Assembly (NCBI GenBank): GCA_937625935.1
Contig: OW569379.1
Location: 62,001 to 126,000, forward strand
Length of the DNA stretch: 64,000 nt
Reading direction: 5' to 3'
Source: Tetramitus jugosus
Taxonomy: Eukaryota; Heterolobosea; Eutetramitea; Acrasida; Vahlkampfiidae
Shown here: one piece after another, positions 18,201 through 26,336 of the stretch
Position numbering within the stretch: position 1 is the first letter of the stretch
How the letters are laid out: every line of letters starts with the position of its first letter
Notes under the pieces: generated by a model
Told to the model about the DNA's origin: nothing
Seen by the model: the letters and a program-made list of their open reading frames with translations, nothing else
Database searches by the model: none
Position numbers and translations under genes: made by a program

Positions 18201-18338
18201 GATCCGAGCGATTCTGGCAGATGAGGCTTGGGTATTGCATTGAACAAGACTCCTCTGGCTTGTTGTACCTATGATAAATAGAAGGGCAATGATCAGAAGA
18301 TTATGGATAATCTCTGTTGACTTGAAACACTTTTGCAT
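15207..18338 (-). CDS. Large secreted malectin-PA14-IPT-propeller protein
   Basis: 1043 residues. A signal peptide (NLLIIALLFIIGTTS) is followed by a malectin-type carbohydrate-binding domain (about 44-190: ARINCGG, YLCSLHFAE, VFDVLIND), a Pro/Ser-rich linker with PEPSPSPEPGG, a PKD/Ig-like domain (about 230-320), and a PA14 domain (about 325-480: GLEAYYYQY, YLFSTLSADGSVLSIDGK, GIVVNWQLP). An IPT/TIG domain follows (about 486-570: VSPVNGPPTGGNTLTLSGYGF), then a ~370-residue beta-propeller of glucose/sorbosone-dehydrogenase or HHIP type (LNFGPDDKLYIGSVNGQILRL, ERDHGINGISFSQD), and a second IPT domain at the end. There is no TM or anchor, so it is probably secreted. Its role may be glycan binding on prey, or in a coat or cyst wall. 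Enzyme activity of the propeller is not established by visible residues. Confidence 0.85.
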   Translation of the reverse strand: MQKCFKSTEIIHNLLIIALLFIIGTTSQRSLVQCNTQASSARIARINCGGLALTDATGVEWSADEYYNLGTRLSTDLSLLTAGLDSIYLTERKNDNSRARVKYEIPLTVGNYLCSLHFAEASTQVTVKGQRVFDVLINDEVTLSSLDIFDKVGAGKKFVHSVNCTTMSNGRIQIALAKRVGIPKINAIEVSSLDPIPEPSPSPEPGGSTSHSTPAESSPVKPGGVGGFDHIGHSVITIQSNTVVDINNAGKVTVTLDGKYSHTHAPAPVNCCVFEWSYKGVVIGTQVTVDVSMPIGANTVVLKVTDTKGNSADSSVTINVVPPIMQGLEAYYYQYTTSLDAMPAYEIKPTYAQLEDDLNYRSSTAGTNNFKGAPFDFNFGARYVALLRVPTTGSYLFSTLSADGSVLSIDGKVVVDNNGLHQLQEKVGTPITLTQGDHNFECKFFRGGTSYPGIVVNWQLPGAGLAPIPASAFYHSESKKVPVLFSVSPVNGPPTGGNTLTLSGYGFVFLTGEIIVNLGPYQCINVQVVDSQTIQCTSPAAPAGQVAVSVQSPTGTSNSISFVYTADAPPAVLWKGFDSWATNIPNPTVLNFGPDDKLYIGSVNGQILRLTLSDDMTIQSTFTSNVLIGRNILGLSFNPLDTDPNNVRLYVAHNQLYHDTTTDQLGMVSVISGANLDNRVDIITGLPVSERDHGINGISFSQDLDLYVNAGSNTNGGIPGPLTPSGTQQEKQLSACMLECKKCGIKNLAAIDGKVTYTNNDNLNGNQITGMDVSCYAYGIKNSFASVIHSNGKIYCVDNGPSITYGASSASCTTEGPNPGTQDKLLIVEKGKYYGHPVRARGIRGDTRQCKYRSPSEPSDADYTAPISILPSSTDGILEYQANAFRGSMKGSIVASRFTGELWRIILTADGSAVQEKGQLHALGGLNVAEGYEGQLLACDYYNNKITMITPNEPAITSLFIMSVRPHRGVIAGGNTITVRGYQFAAGLTATIGGKACTNVQFISNRKFKCNIPAGTANALVGIQVTVNGQSTTMANAYKYLNV

Positions 18339-18876
18339 ATTGTTGTTGTGTCCGCCAATGGCAATGGTATATGATCTGTCTGATACAGTTCAGTCCTTGG
18401 TTTGTTTTTTGAATCTATTGGTGTCTGTTGATGTTGACCCTAGCTTTAGCGAGTGTGCCAGATGTGGCAAACGACATTGGACCATGGATACCAAAAAGAA
18501 GGAGCAAATCAAAGCTGGGTGCCTATAATATGACCTGCCAGGCAGTTTTTTTGTTGGGAGTGGAAGTATCTATCATGAAGTAACTTTGGAAAGATCTAAT
18601 GACGCAGCAAACAAGGAGAATGCCAAGCAAGTGCCAAAGAATACGACAGCGTGAAACTTTTGATTTGCGACCAAATCCTCAAAATATTTCTTGCTTCTTT
18701 TCTGCTTGGTTGCCCGGAAAAGCGGGCTTTTGAAAAAGTAACATGAATTGTGCGAAGATAACACAGTTTTTGTGACTATCGAAAGTAAAAGGAGAAAAGA
18801 GTGAATTTTGTGACACTGGTTCGTGGTTGAAATTGAGTTACACTTGCAAGGGAATCAATCAACTCAAATTCAATCA
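18339..18876. other. Intergenic region, possible small ORF
   Basis: About 540 bp. A minus-strand ORF of 63 codons (18573-18764) has a basic start and one hydrophobic stretch (VVFFGTCLAFSLFAAS). It could be a small membrane protein but has no further support. A plus-strand ORF with CARCGKRHW looks like half a zinc knuckle, but overlaps the start of the preceding gene and is probably chance. Confidence 0.3.
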
Positions 18877-19305
18877 ATGGCTGGCATCCACACCCTCAAA
18901 ATTACTGGTTGTATTCAGGTTACAGACAATGCATTTATTCATTTAACTGGCATTCACACTCTTGACATGAATAGTTGCAAGAACGTCACAGACAAGGCTT
19001 TTTGTTATTTGGCTGGTATTCATACACTCGATATTAGTGGTTGTGATCATGAATCAATCACAGAGAAGACATTATCCTATTTGAAGGGACTTCGCTCACT
19101 TACTTGGTACGCTACGAACCAACGAGACAAATCTTTTATCAAAAAGGTGGTTGACTATTGTGAGTCCAATTCTATCACTCATCATGGTGCTCAGATTACA
19201 GGTAGGCAAGAAATGAACTCCTACAAGAACAGCGAAGATTCATACACTCTACTGATGGTGAATGGACTGAGTCCACGGGCGATTTTCTTCAATTGGCCAA
19301 AGTAG
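18877..19305 (+). CDS. Short leucine-rich-repeat protein or fragment
   Basis: 142 residues from the ATG at 18877. Three or four repeats of the form GIHTLDxxxCxxVTDKAFxYLx are clear (GIHTLKITGC, GIHTLDMNSC, GIHTLDISGC), a cysteine-containing LRR type that is often expanded in protists and giant viruses. The repeats cover about residues 1-80, and a non-repeat tail ends at FFNWPK. The frame is open for ~20 codons upstream without an ATG. Such proteins usually have many more repeats and often an F-box, so this may be a 5'-truncated copy. No partner is suggested by its neighbours. Confidence 0.55.
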   Translation: MAGIHTLKITGCIQVTDNAFIHLTGIHTLDMNSCKNVTDKAFCYLAGIHTLDISGCDHESITEKTLSYLKGLRSLTWYATNQRDKSFIKKVVDYCESNSITHHGAQITGRQEMNSYKNSEDSYTLLMVNGLSPRAIFFNWPK

Positions 19306-19792
19306 ATCATGCCTCCTCTTGACAATCAACTTCTGAAAAATGATGGGGTCCTAACGACCAATACCAATTCAGCACTGCTGACAGTTGTGCTCTCATTGAT
19401 TGAAAATAAAGAGCTGTTGGTTGTACTTTGGTTTTTCCAATATTGTTCTTGAAGCAATACAAAGAGAAAAATATGAGCAAACGTTTGAAAGATCTGACGT
19501 GATGACAGTAAGGAAGATAGTGGTTCTTGACGAGAGCTGCTATCCTGTTTCAGTGAGGGTTGGGTTTCTCGATTTCTACAAGTCATGAACATACCGGAGC
19601 TTAAACACGTTGAGAATCTTGGGGCTCTGAATTCATTGTGTCCATGCGTACTTTGCTACGCACAAATTTCAGATTTGCCACTACCCGCGGCGAGGAAGTT
19701 GCGCGAATTTCTGCGCCCTGTCCATTTGAATCCGTCAGGTTTCGGTTCACAAGTTGGTCATCTCCTGACACAAGAAATCCAACTGAAGAAAG
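19306..19792. other. Intergenic region upstream of the proton channel
   Basis: About 490 bp. Several 60-115-codon ORFs occur on both strands, but none has recognisable domains or consistent coding character. It is presumed to contain the proton channel promoter. Confidence 0.4.
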
Positions 19793-20949
19793 ATGATGGA
19801 GAATAGTAGTTGTACTACATTTCCAACAGAGAAACCAAGTACTGTCCAGCGCCCTTTGGTACACTTTGTCCTGAACAACGATGACAAAGGAACAAGCCAC
19901 CAGAACCTCGACTATTGTCCCATTGATACTAGTGATGACCAGCACTCGTGTGCCACAGAACCTTCTGCTCCTCCATCGGCTACATTGTCACCTATAGTCA
20001 ATGATCCACCGACTCAAGATACTCTGACATCGAACTTTGGTTCGAGTGCTCAACTGGATGAGATGATCACGACAGAGAGTCCAACTCCCTACTCTCACAG
20101 TGACTCATTCAGTACATGGGGTAATCATAGTTCGTGTGGTGATGGAGGAAAGAAGTCGAAAATCGCAAAGTTGTTGCGGTATCTGTTCTCAACAAACCTC
20201 TTACATTACACGCATGGAAAACCTCACGAACAGTATGTCGTTGTTCATTCTTGATTTTTGGTTCGTTGAAAAATGATCCTCAAGCATACATATTGTTTAG
20301 GTTAAACTGGTTTGAGAAGCTACAAAAATGGTTAGCAGAGCTATTGGAAGGTCATTGGGCACAAGCTTTCGTGATAGGCCTACTCTTGTTGGACGTGTTG
20401 ATCACGAGTGTAGAGCTACTTCTTGAGCACTCTGATCCCACACATAAGAACAAGGCTCTGAAAATAGTTCACAAGGTGTTGTTTAGTATTGCTCTGGCGA
20501 TCATGTCAGTTTTCGTAATTGAAATCACCTTGAAGATATTTGCTTTTGGATGGAGATTTTTCACAAAGATACTCTTTGTGTTTGATGCTATAGTTATTGT
20601 AACATCTCTGGTATTGGAGATTGTGTATGGTATGAAAAAGGATGTTGTTGCTGGTCTGCTGCTGGCTCTGAGATTATGGAGAGTGATTCGAATCGTGTAC
20701 AGTGTGCTCTACTCTGCACAGTTGCATCACGATGAGAGAATGGCAAAAATGAAAGAGAAATACTTGTGCAGGGTGAAGGAGCAGAATGATGAGATATCGC
20801 AATTGAATACCATGATGCAATCTCAGAACACCCATATGAGACAAGTAGGAATGGCTCTCAGGGACTTGGAGGATCAAATGGATTGGAATGATCCAGCGGA
20901 TAGGAGACGGAAGGAACAATTGGTAAAGATACACGTCCTTCTGTTTTGA
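19793..20949 (+). CDS. Voltage-gated proton channel (Hv1 type)
   Basis: Exons 19793-20232 and 20301-20949 with a 68-nt GT-AG intron, joining HEQ to LNWFEKL; about 362 residues. A Ser/Thr-rich cytosolic head is followed by a four-helix voltage sensor without a pore. S1 LLLLDVLITSVELLLEH has the selectivity Asp (about residue 178, like human D112) and the following Glu. A His before S2 aligns with a Zn-binding His. S2 has FVIEITLKIF (Glu and Lys) and S3 FVFDAIVIV. S4 is LRLWRVIRIV with Arg at about 271, 274 and 277. A long coiled coil after S4 suggests a dimer. Such channels extrude protons in phagosomes and at the plasma membrane. The C-terminus is unsure: a possible 60-nt intron after RRKEQL would end the protein at once. 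Confidence 0.92.
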
Positions 20950-21547
20950 TTGTATAATCTCGAATCTATTGTATATATCTAGTGAATTGTCCCCTTTATC
21001 CGCAAAACCCTCTGCCTCAGAGTTCACCATTCACTGATTTCGTTGCTTTAGGTGGGTGTTGCTGCGGGTTTGTTTCGCGTTTTCTGCTGACCCAAAGTTG
21101 TTGTAGTGGTCAAAGTTGCGGCAAAACGGAAGACGGCTCAGATTCTTCCTTCCCGAGCAGGAAGTGTTCAATCCTTCGTCATGTACTCTAATAGGTCACT
21201 TCCTCATCATGGGCGAAGCTTGTCCCTCACACATCGCAAAAATAAGAGAAAAAATGGCGGAAGAATCAAAATGGAAAATAGCAGTTGGTATTTTGTACAT
21301 ATTAGGGCAATCTGGTGCATTTCTCCCTGACACCCAATGTCTCCAAAAGGTGTATTGTCACTGCGGAATCCGTATGAACCTAAATCATCGTATGTGGACA
21401 TTAACTCTCCAAACGCTCCCATTACTCTCAGAAAACATACTCACCCGAACCGTGTCCAAAGCATCAACAACCCCACAAACAAACCCACAACAACACCACA
21501 CCTTGTAAATAGTCATCATAATCTATCAATCTTCAAAAAACATCATC
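20950..21547. other. Intergenic region between proton channel and cyclase
   Basis: About 600 bp with no supported gene. The last ~100 bp are rich in C and A (AACCCACAACAACACC) and look like a long leader of the cyclase. A short ORF with GGCCCGF-type Cys content is probably chance. Confidence 0.4.
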
Positions 21548-24500
21548 ATGAACTCCAACTTCAACACTGAAGAAACAACAACCATAGAGGAGAATATCCA
21601 CAATTCCACTATAAACCCTCCTTCAAGCCAGGATGTTTCCGGAGTTGTTACCCTGTTGATAGAGAGTCCAACAGTGGACATTGAAACATCAACCAATGCC
21701 AACTTGACATTGTCGCCTTCCTCATCCATCTCTTCTCTCGTCAGTAATGAACAGCATCAGCAACAGTCATTGAACAATTCGTCAATGATCATGATGAATA
21801 CATCACTGGTTCCTCAAGCTGTTTCTCGATCCATGACACCCACGGCGACAACAACAGACACCTTTACAATCAATATAGAACAACAACCTTCAGTCGAACC
21901 AGCAACAACTTCAACTTCAACATCGTCAACCATAACGACTCCTCCCATCTTGTATACTTCTACCAGAAAGAGAAGCAACACAGACGAGTTTTATCACGTA
22001 GCAAAGACTTCAAAGTTGTCGCTCGGTAAAGCATCGTCGTCGTTTCGCTACACAAACCAACCAGGTTCAGATATCAGCTCTAACAATAGCTACAGCGATA
22101 ATAGTGGAACTAGATTGTTGGTGAGCGATGATGAAGACAATGCAGCGTCCTTTTCTGCTGATGAATCTCCAACTAATATCCACATCAATATCAACGACAA
22201 CAACAACAATACAAGTGCTCGTATCGGTGTGTTGAGCACTCAACAACTTCAAAATCACTCCTCTAGGTTTAATCAAAATCCAGGCCATCATGCAGACAGT
22301 AGTCACAGTGGAAAGAGTTGGAGCAATGGGTCCACTTCACCCTTTTCTCCTGAACCCAATTTTCAATGGACAGATCTACAGAGCAGGTTTTCTCAAAAGC
22401 AGTCGACACGTTCCCATATGAAAACTAGAATGGATCGTAGTCAGAGCAACTCTAGTGAGAATAACAACAATTTTGACGTAGAGATACCGGGTCAACAACA
22501 ACAAGAACAACAAATAGGACAGGAAGACAATGAATTTGAGAATCAAAGTATGATGAAAGATAGGACAAGGCGTGGCAAAGCAAAGCATTGTTTCTCTAGG
22601 TTCATAGGATGCTTTCCTAGCATAGCCATCGTCTTGTCGATCATAGGTGTTCTCATGCTGCTCATTGTCATGTCGCTCGTGGCATTTTTAAGTTTAGGAA
22701 ACAGCAAAAGAATTATTTCATCAATGGGAACGGAGATACGTACATTGTTGACCAAGGAGGCACATACATTGGTTGGCAACTCGATTCTTATAGCGAAGAA
22801 GAATCTAAAGACAACAAAACAATTAATAGAGCTAAATATTCGTCATACATGGGAAGCAAGAGACGAAGAGAGCAGAGAACATCTAATCTTAAATGCATTT
22901 CGATCTGCCTTTGTACTGAATCAAGATTTAATCCAGATGAACTTTGTGGATAGGAATAGAAGTTTTCTTGTTTGGGAACAAGTGAACACCGGAGGATTCA
23001 GGAGTCTTGTGACTAGTCCAAGTCAATTGAATGGAGAAGCAATATTTGAATCATTCGACAGTCTTTCAAATACAACTGCTTTTGCCACTGGTACGACCAA
23101 ATGGTCCGAGTACCAAATGTTTGCCGATATTGTGCATTCAGCACTTCAATCTGAATCTGAAAATGATGTCACAAACGAGAGAAGCTCAAACGAATTTAAG
23201 GAGATTCTCGTAAGTCCTGTGATTATTCGTAAAGACAATGACCATGCCGCAATCATGTCAATGTATCTGAATGACAGTGACGGACGATTCTATGGGACGT
23301 TATCCATTATGTTTAATGTTGATATGTTACAGAGGGAACTAGCCTCCATTATCACATCGGACAATGGCTATGCATTGATTATAGGATCAGAAGGACAATA
23401 TGTGACATCGAGTCAGACAAAGATTGAGAATGGTACAAAGGTTCCAATATACTCTGTGAATGAAAGCGATGAGTTGATGTCATTAGATGCATATATCCGA
23501 GACCAAATTGGCTCATGGTCATCCATTGCAACATCCGAAAAGGTTGTCTATTGCAGTGTGAAGTACGGAAGAACAACAATATTCAAGCAGAACATTTCTT
23601 TCGAGAATACTACATGGTATGTTATGGTATCATGGCCTACTAAGAAGTATCATGGGGAAGCAGTACGAGGGGCATACTATAGTATAGGAGTGGCCTTTCT
23701 TGTGCTTCTTGTATTCATTTTCATATGCCTGATGGTGATTATACCGCTGATAAGGAATACGATGAAAATGAGACAATGTTTTAAGCTATTACACTCGATG
23801 AAATTGGAGGATCCACTACTCGCTGATGTAATGGGTACCAATTTTATTTGGTCTGAGACTTCTGAACTTCAATCAATCCTACGTTCTCTTGTGTTGACTC
23901 TCAAGAACTTTCAGAAGTATGTTCCCAAGACGGTATTACAAAAATTGGTTCAAGAAGGTGCACAAGCCAAACGAGATTTAGCACCGGAAGTATGTTCCAT
24001 TTTCTTTCTCGATATCAAGGATTTCAGTAAGAATTGTGAAGAAATGGACACCAAGTTGTTAGTTCAGTTGGTGGAAGAAGCTTTCGAACGCGTGTCTGTG
24101 ATCATTACAGACGGGTATGATGGAATAATTGACAAATACATTGGAGATTGTGTCATGGCCATCTTCACGGGAGATCAACATGAACTACGAGCAGCGAACT
24201 GTGCCATCGATTGCAAGGAGGCCTTCAATAGGTTGGCAACTTCTTGGTCTAATCGTGGTCTGCCTGTCCTTCAGTGTGGAATTGGAGTTAACAGTGGAGA
24301 AGTTTTACTAGGAAACTTTGGCAGTTCTAATCGCTTCAATTTTACAGCAATTGGTGATGCAGTCAATTTGGCCAGCAGAGTCGAAGGTTTGAACAGATTA
24401 TATGACTCTACTATTCTGATTACTGAACATGTGCTCAATGCCTTACCTTCGAACCACTTTGTGACAAGAAGGTTAGAAAAGGTCAAGGTAAAGGGAAGAA

Positions 24501-24760
24501 ACAACTCTGTGGTCATTTATGAACTAAAGAAAAGATACTGCGCAGACACAATTGACTCTGTAGAAGCTCAGGACATGAAGATCTATGAGGAAGCGATTAA
24601 TGAATACTTTTCTGGCAACTTCTCGGGTTCCAAACAGCTACTGCGAAAGATATCGAACGCTGACACTGACAAGGTGCTCCTCAGAAAGATTCAACAGTGT
24701 GACACTCTTTCCAACAATGATGGAACGTGGAGTGGTGTACTTCGAATGAAATACAAATAA
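21548..24760 (+). CDS. Transmembrane class III adenylate cyclase with extracellular sensor
   Basis: 1070 residues. A low-complexity Ser/Thr/Asn/Gln head runs to about 350, with TM1 at about 355-383 (IVLSIIGVLMLLIVMSLVAF). An extracellular region of ~325 residues resembles dCache/Cache sensors. TM2 is at about 711-736, followed by a HAMP-like or coiled linker and the cyclase homology domain (about 812-995). FFLDIKDFSK and KYIGDCVMAIF carry the two metal-binding Asp, the latter with the base-selecting Lys. FTAIGDAVNLASRVE supplies the Thr that pairs with Lys in many adenylate-type enzymes, plus the transition-state Asn and Arg. cAMP formation is therefore predicted, with a homodimer on the cytosolic face. 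The ligand is unknown. Confidence 0.92.
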   Translation: MNSNFNTEETTTIEENIHNSTINPPSSQDVSGVVTLLIESPTVDIETSTNANLTLSPSSSISSLVSNEQHQQQSLNNSSMIMMNTSLVPQAVSRSMTPTATTTDTFTINIEQQPSVEPATTSTSTSSTITTPPILYTSTRKRSNTDEFYHVAKTSKLSLGKASSSFRYTNQPGSDISSNNSYSDNSGTRLLVSDDEDNAASFSADESPTNIHININDNNNNTSARIGVLSTQQLQNHSSRFNQNPGHHADSSHSGKSWSNGSTSPFSPEPNFQWTDLQSRFSQKQSTRSHMKTRMDRSQSNSSENNNNFDVEIPGQQQQEQQIGQEDNEFENQSMMKDRTRRGKAKHCFSRFIGCFPSIAIVLSIIGVLMLLIVMSLVAFLSLGNSKRIISSMGTEIRTLLTKEAHTLVGNSILIAKKNLKTTKQLIELNIRHTWEARDEESREHLILNAFRSAFVLNQDLIQMNFVDRNRSFLVWEQVNTGGFRSLVTSPSQLNGEAIFESFDSLSNTTAFATGTTKWSEYQMFADIVHSALQSESENDVTNERSSNEFKEILVSPVIIRKDNDHAAIMSMYLNDSDGRFYGTLSIMFNVDMLQRELASIITSDNGYALIIGSEGQYVTSSQTKIENGTKVPIYSVNESDELMSLDAYIRDQIGSWSSIATSEKVVYCSVKYGRTTIFKQNISFENTTWYVMVSWPTKKYHGEAVRGAYYSIGVAFLVLLVFIFICLMVIIPLIRNTMKMRQCFKLLHSMKLEDPLLADVMGTNFIWSETSELQSILRSLVLTLKNFQKYVPKTVLQKLVQEGAQAKRDLAPEVCSIFFLDIKDFSKNCEEMDTKLLVQLVEEAFERVSVIITDGYDGIIDKYIGDCVMAIFTGDQHELRAANCAIDCKEAFNRLATSWSNRGLPVLQCGIGVNSGEVLLGNFGSSNRFNFTAIGDAVNLASRVEGLNRLYDSTILITEHVLNALPSNHFVTRRLEKVKVKGRNNSVVIYELKKRYCADTIDSVEAQDMKIYEEAINEYFSGNFSGSKQLLRKISNADTDKVLLRKIQQCDTLSNNDGTWSGVLRMKYK

Positions 24761-24956
24761 ATGCTTGTTGAATGAATTTGACCTGTTTCCACAGAAGAGA
24801 GAGTTTTCTAACCTTAACTTTCGAACGAGAATAATTGTGGGGTGATTGTGTTGTGAGGTTGGCCATTCTGAGCGTTGTCAACCCGCGTTTTTTTTGCCGG
24901 ATCAATCTACGAGAACCTTGGGACTTCTCTCAACCAGAAAACTACTCACACTAAAA

Positions 24957-25981
24957 ATGAGCGACAAATTGGAGAACACTGTTCAATTCTACCAAAGAAA
25001 AACTGGAAAAGTGCCTATTCCTCAGTGGATGAGTACTCTGGAGAGAGGACTATCAGAATTCTCCACTCATACAGCACAGACCCCAACAATTTCAAGTAAC
25101 AAAGAGATGAACCTAGAGGTGTGCTCCTCATGTTCACGACATTTTCATCCAGATCGTCTTGAGAAACACATGGAAATATGCACCAATGCCCCGAAGAATC
25201 AAGAAATTTTCAAGGTGTCTAAGGTTAGTGAAGAAGGCCTCATACTAAAGTCTATGGCAACCAAACAAGAGACCAGAAGTAGAAAAGTTCAACCAAAATG
25301 GCGAATTCAGAGCGAACAATTGAGAAGAGCTATGAATGAAACAGAAAAACAAACAACTCCAAGCTCTAAACAAGTCCTTATCATCGAACACTTGGTACTT
25401 ATCAAGAGTAAGGCCAACACGATGAAACGCCAAACAACGCAGGGAGAAGAGAGAGTTCATCTTACCCAGAGATCTAATGAGACCAACAGAAGAGGAACAA
25501 GTGCTAGGATGTTCACCTTGCCTGAGCGAGGACGAAAATGATGACTCTGAAGAAGAGAATGAGCAAGTCTAGTACTTACAATCTAAATTATTGAGGTTGG
25601 ATTCTATGATGAATCGAGTTGTGAAAGAAGTAGGAACTGAACAAGAGACAAACTTTGAAACATGTCCCACATGTGAGAGAAAGTTTCGTCCTGATCGTAT
25701 TGAGAAGCATAAAACCGTATGTGTCGAGGCGATTCCAGAGTGAACTACTTAGAAGAGTTTTGGAAGTAAAATCCGGCAATCCAACCACTCAACCCAGCAC
25801 CATCAGAGAAAATCACTGAGGAGATTGATGAGCGAGAGCCACGCTCTTTCTGCCAGAGAAGGTTCCATCAAGACAACATTGACAGACATCGTAACATTTA
25901 CCAGAAACTCCACATCAAGCCAAAGAATCCAACAAGAATCCCTGCCTTTAGGCAACCAAAGAAACTAGAACAGCAACTTTG
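24957..25981 (+). pseudogene. ZC2HC1-like zinc-finger gene, decaying
   Basis: The first ORF (24957-25541) has a C2HC finger CSSCSRHFHPDRLEKHMEIC and a following KWRIQSEQLRRAM helix, the layout of ZC2HC1 proteins. A good acidic stretch (SEDENDDSEEENEQV) then lies in another frame. A second finger, CPTCERKFRPDRIEKHKTVC, appears at about 25667-25726 in a separate short ORF. A third (about 25850-25910, FCQRRFHQDNIDRHRNIY) has lost its first and last Cys by single-base changes. I could not find strong introns that join these parts, so decay is the best reading, though unrecognised splicing is possible for fingers 1 and 2. The function of intact homologues is poorly known. Confidence 0.55.
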
Positions 25982-26336
25982 AACCCAAACAGATATGACT
26001 GTTGGCAGTGGATGCCAATTTCGCTCAAGTTCTCAAGTCACACCCACAAAGTAGCTGTTCAGAGGACAGTCGGAAAATAAATTTGATTGACGTTACTGAT
26101 TTTATCCCGCTGTCATCGTCAATAGAAGAAAAACTGCTGCGTCCCACTGCCCCAAACAAAACCAACACAAAAACCAAAACATAACAAGGGGAAAATTTCA
26201 AACACTCAACAATTCTTTTTTGTTATCCGCGGTTGAAATTGACCTTGTATCTGTTAAGGCACTCCTATCTTATCCAACAATCAAAAAACATCATTTATTG
26301 TCAGAAGAAGAATAAGCATTATCAGAGTTTGAAAAT
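25982..26336. other. Upstream region of DOCK-A
   Basis: 355 bp. One 60-codon ORF (26002-26184) has no recognisable features. It probably contains the promoter and leader of the DOCK gene; no motif stands out. Confidence 0.4.

Noticed and set aside
18271..18528. ORF with CARCGKRHW resembling a CCHC zinc knuckle
   Set aside because: It overlaps the start of the malectin gene on the other strand, lacks the final Cys spacing and has no context of a mobile element.
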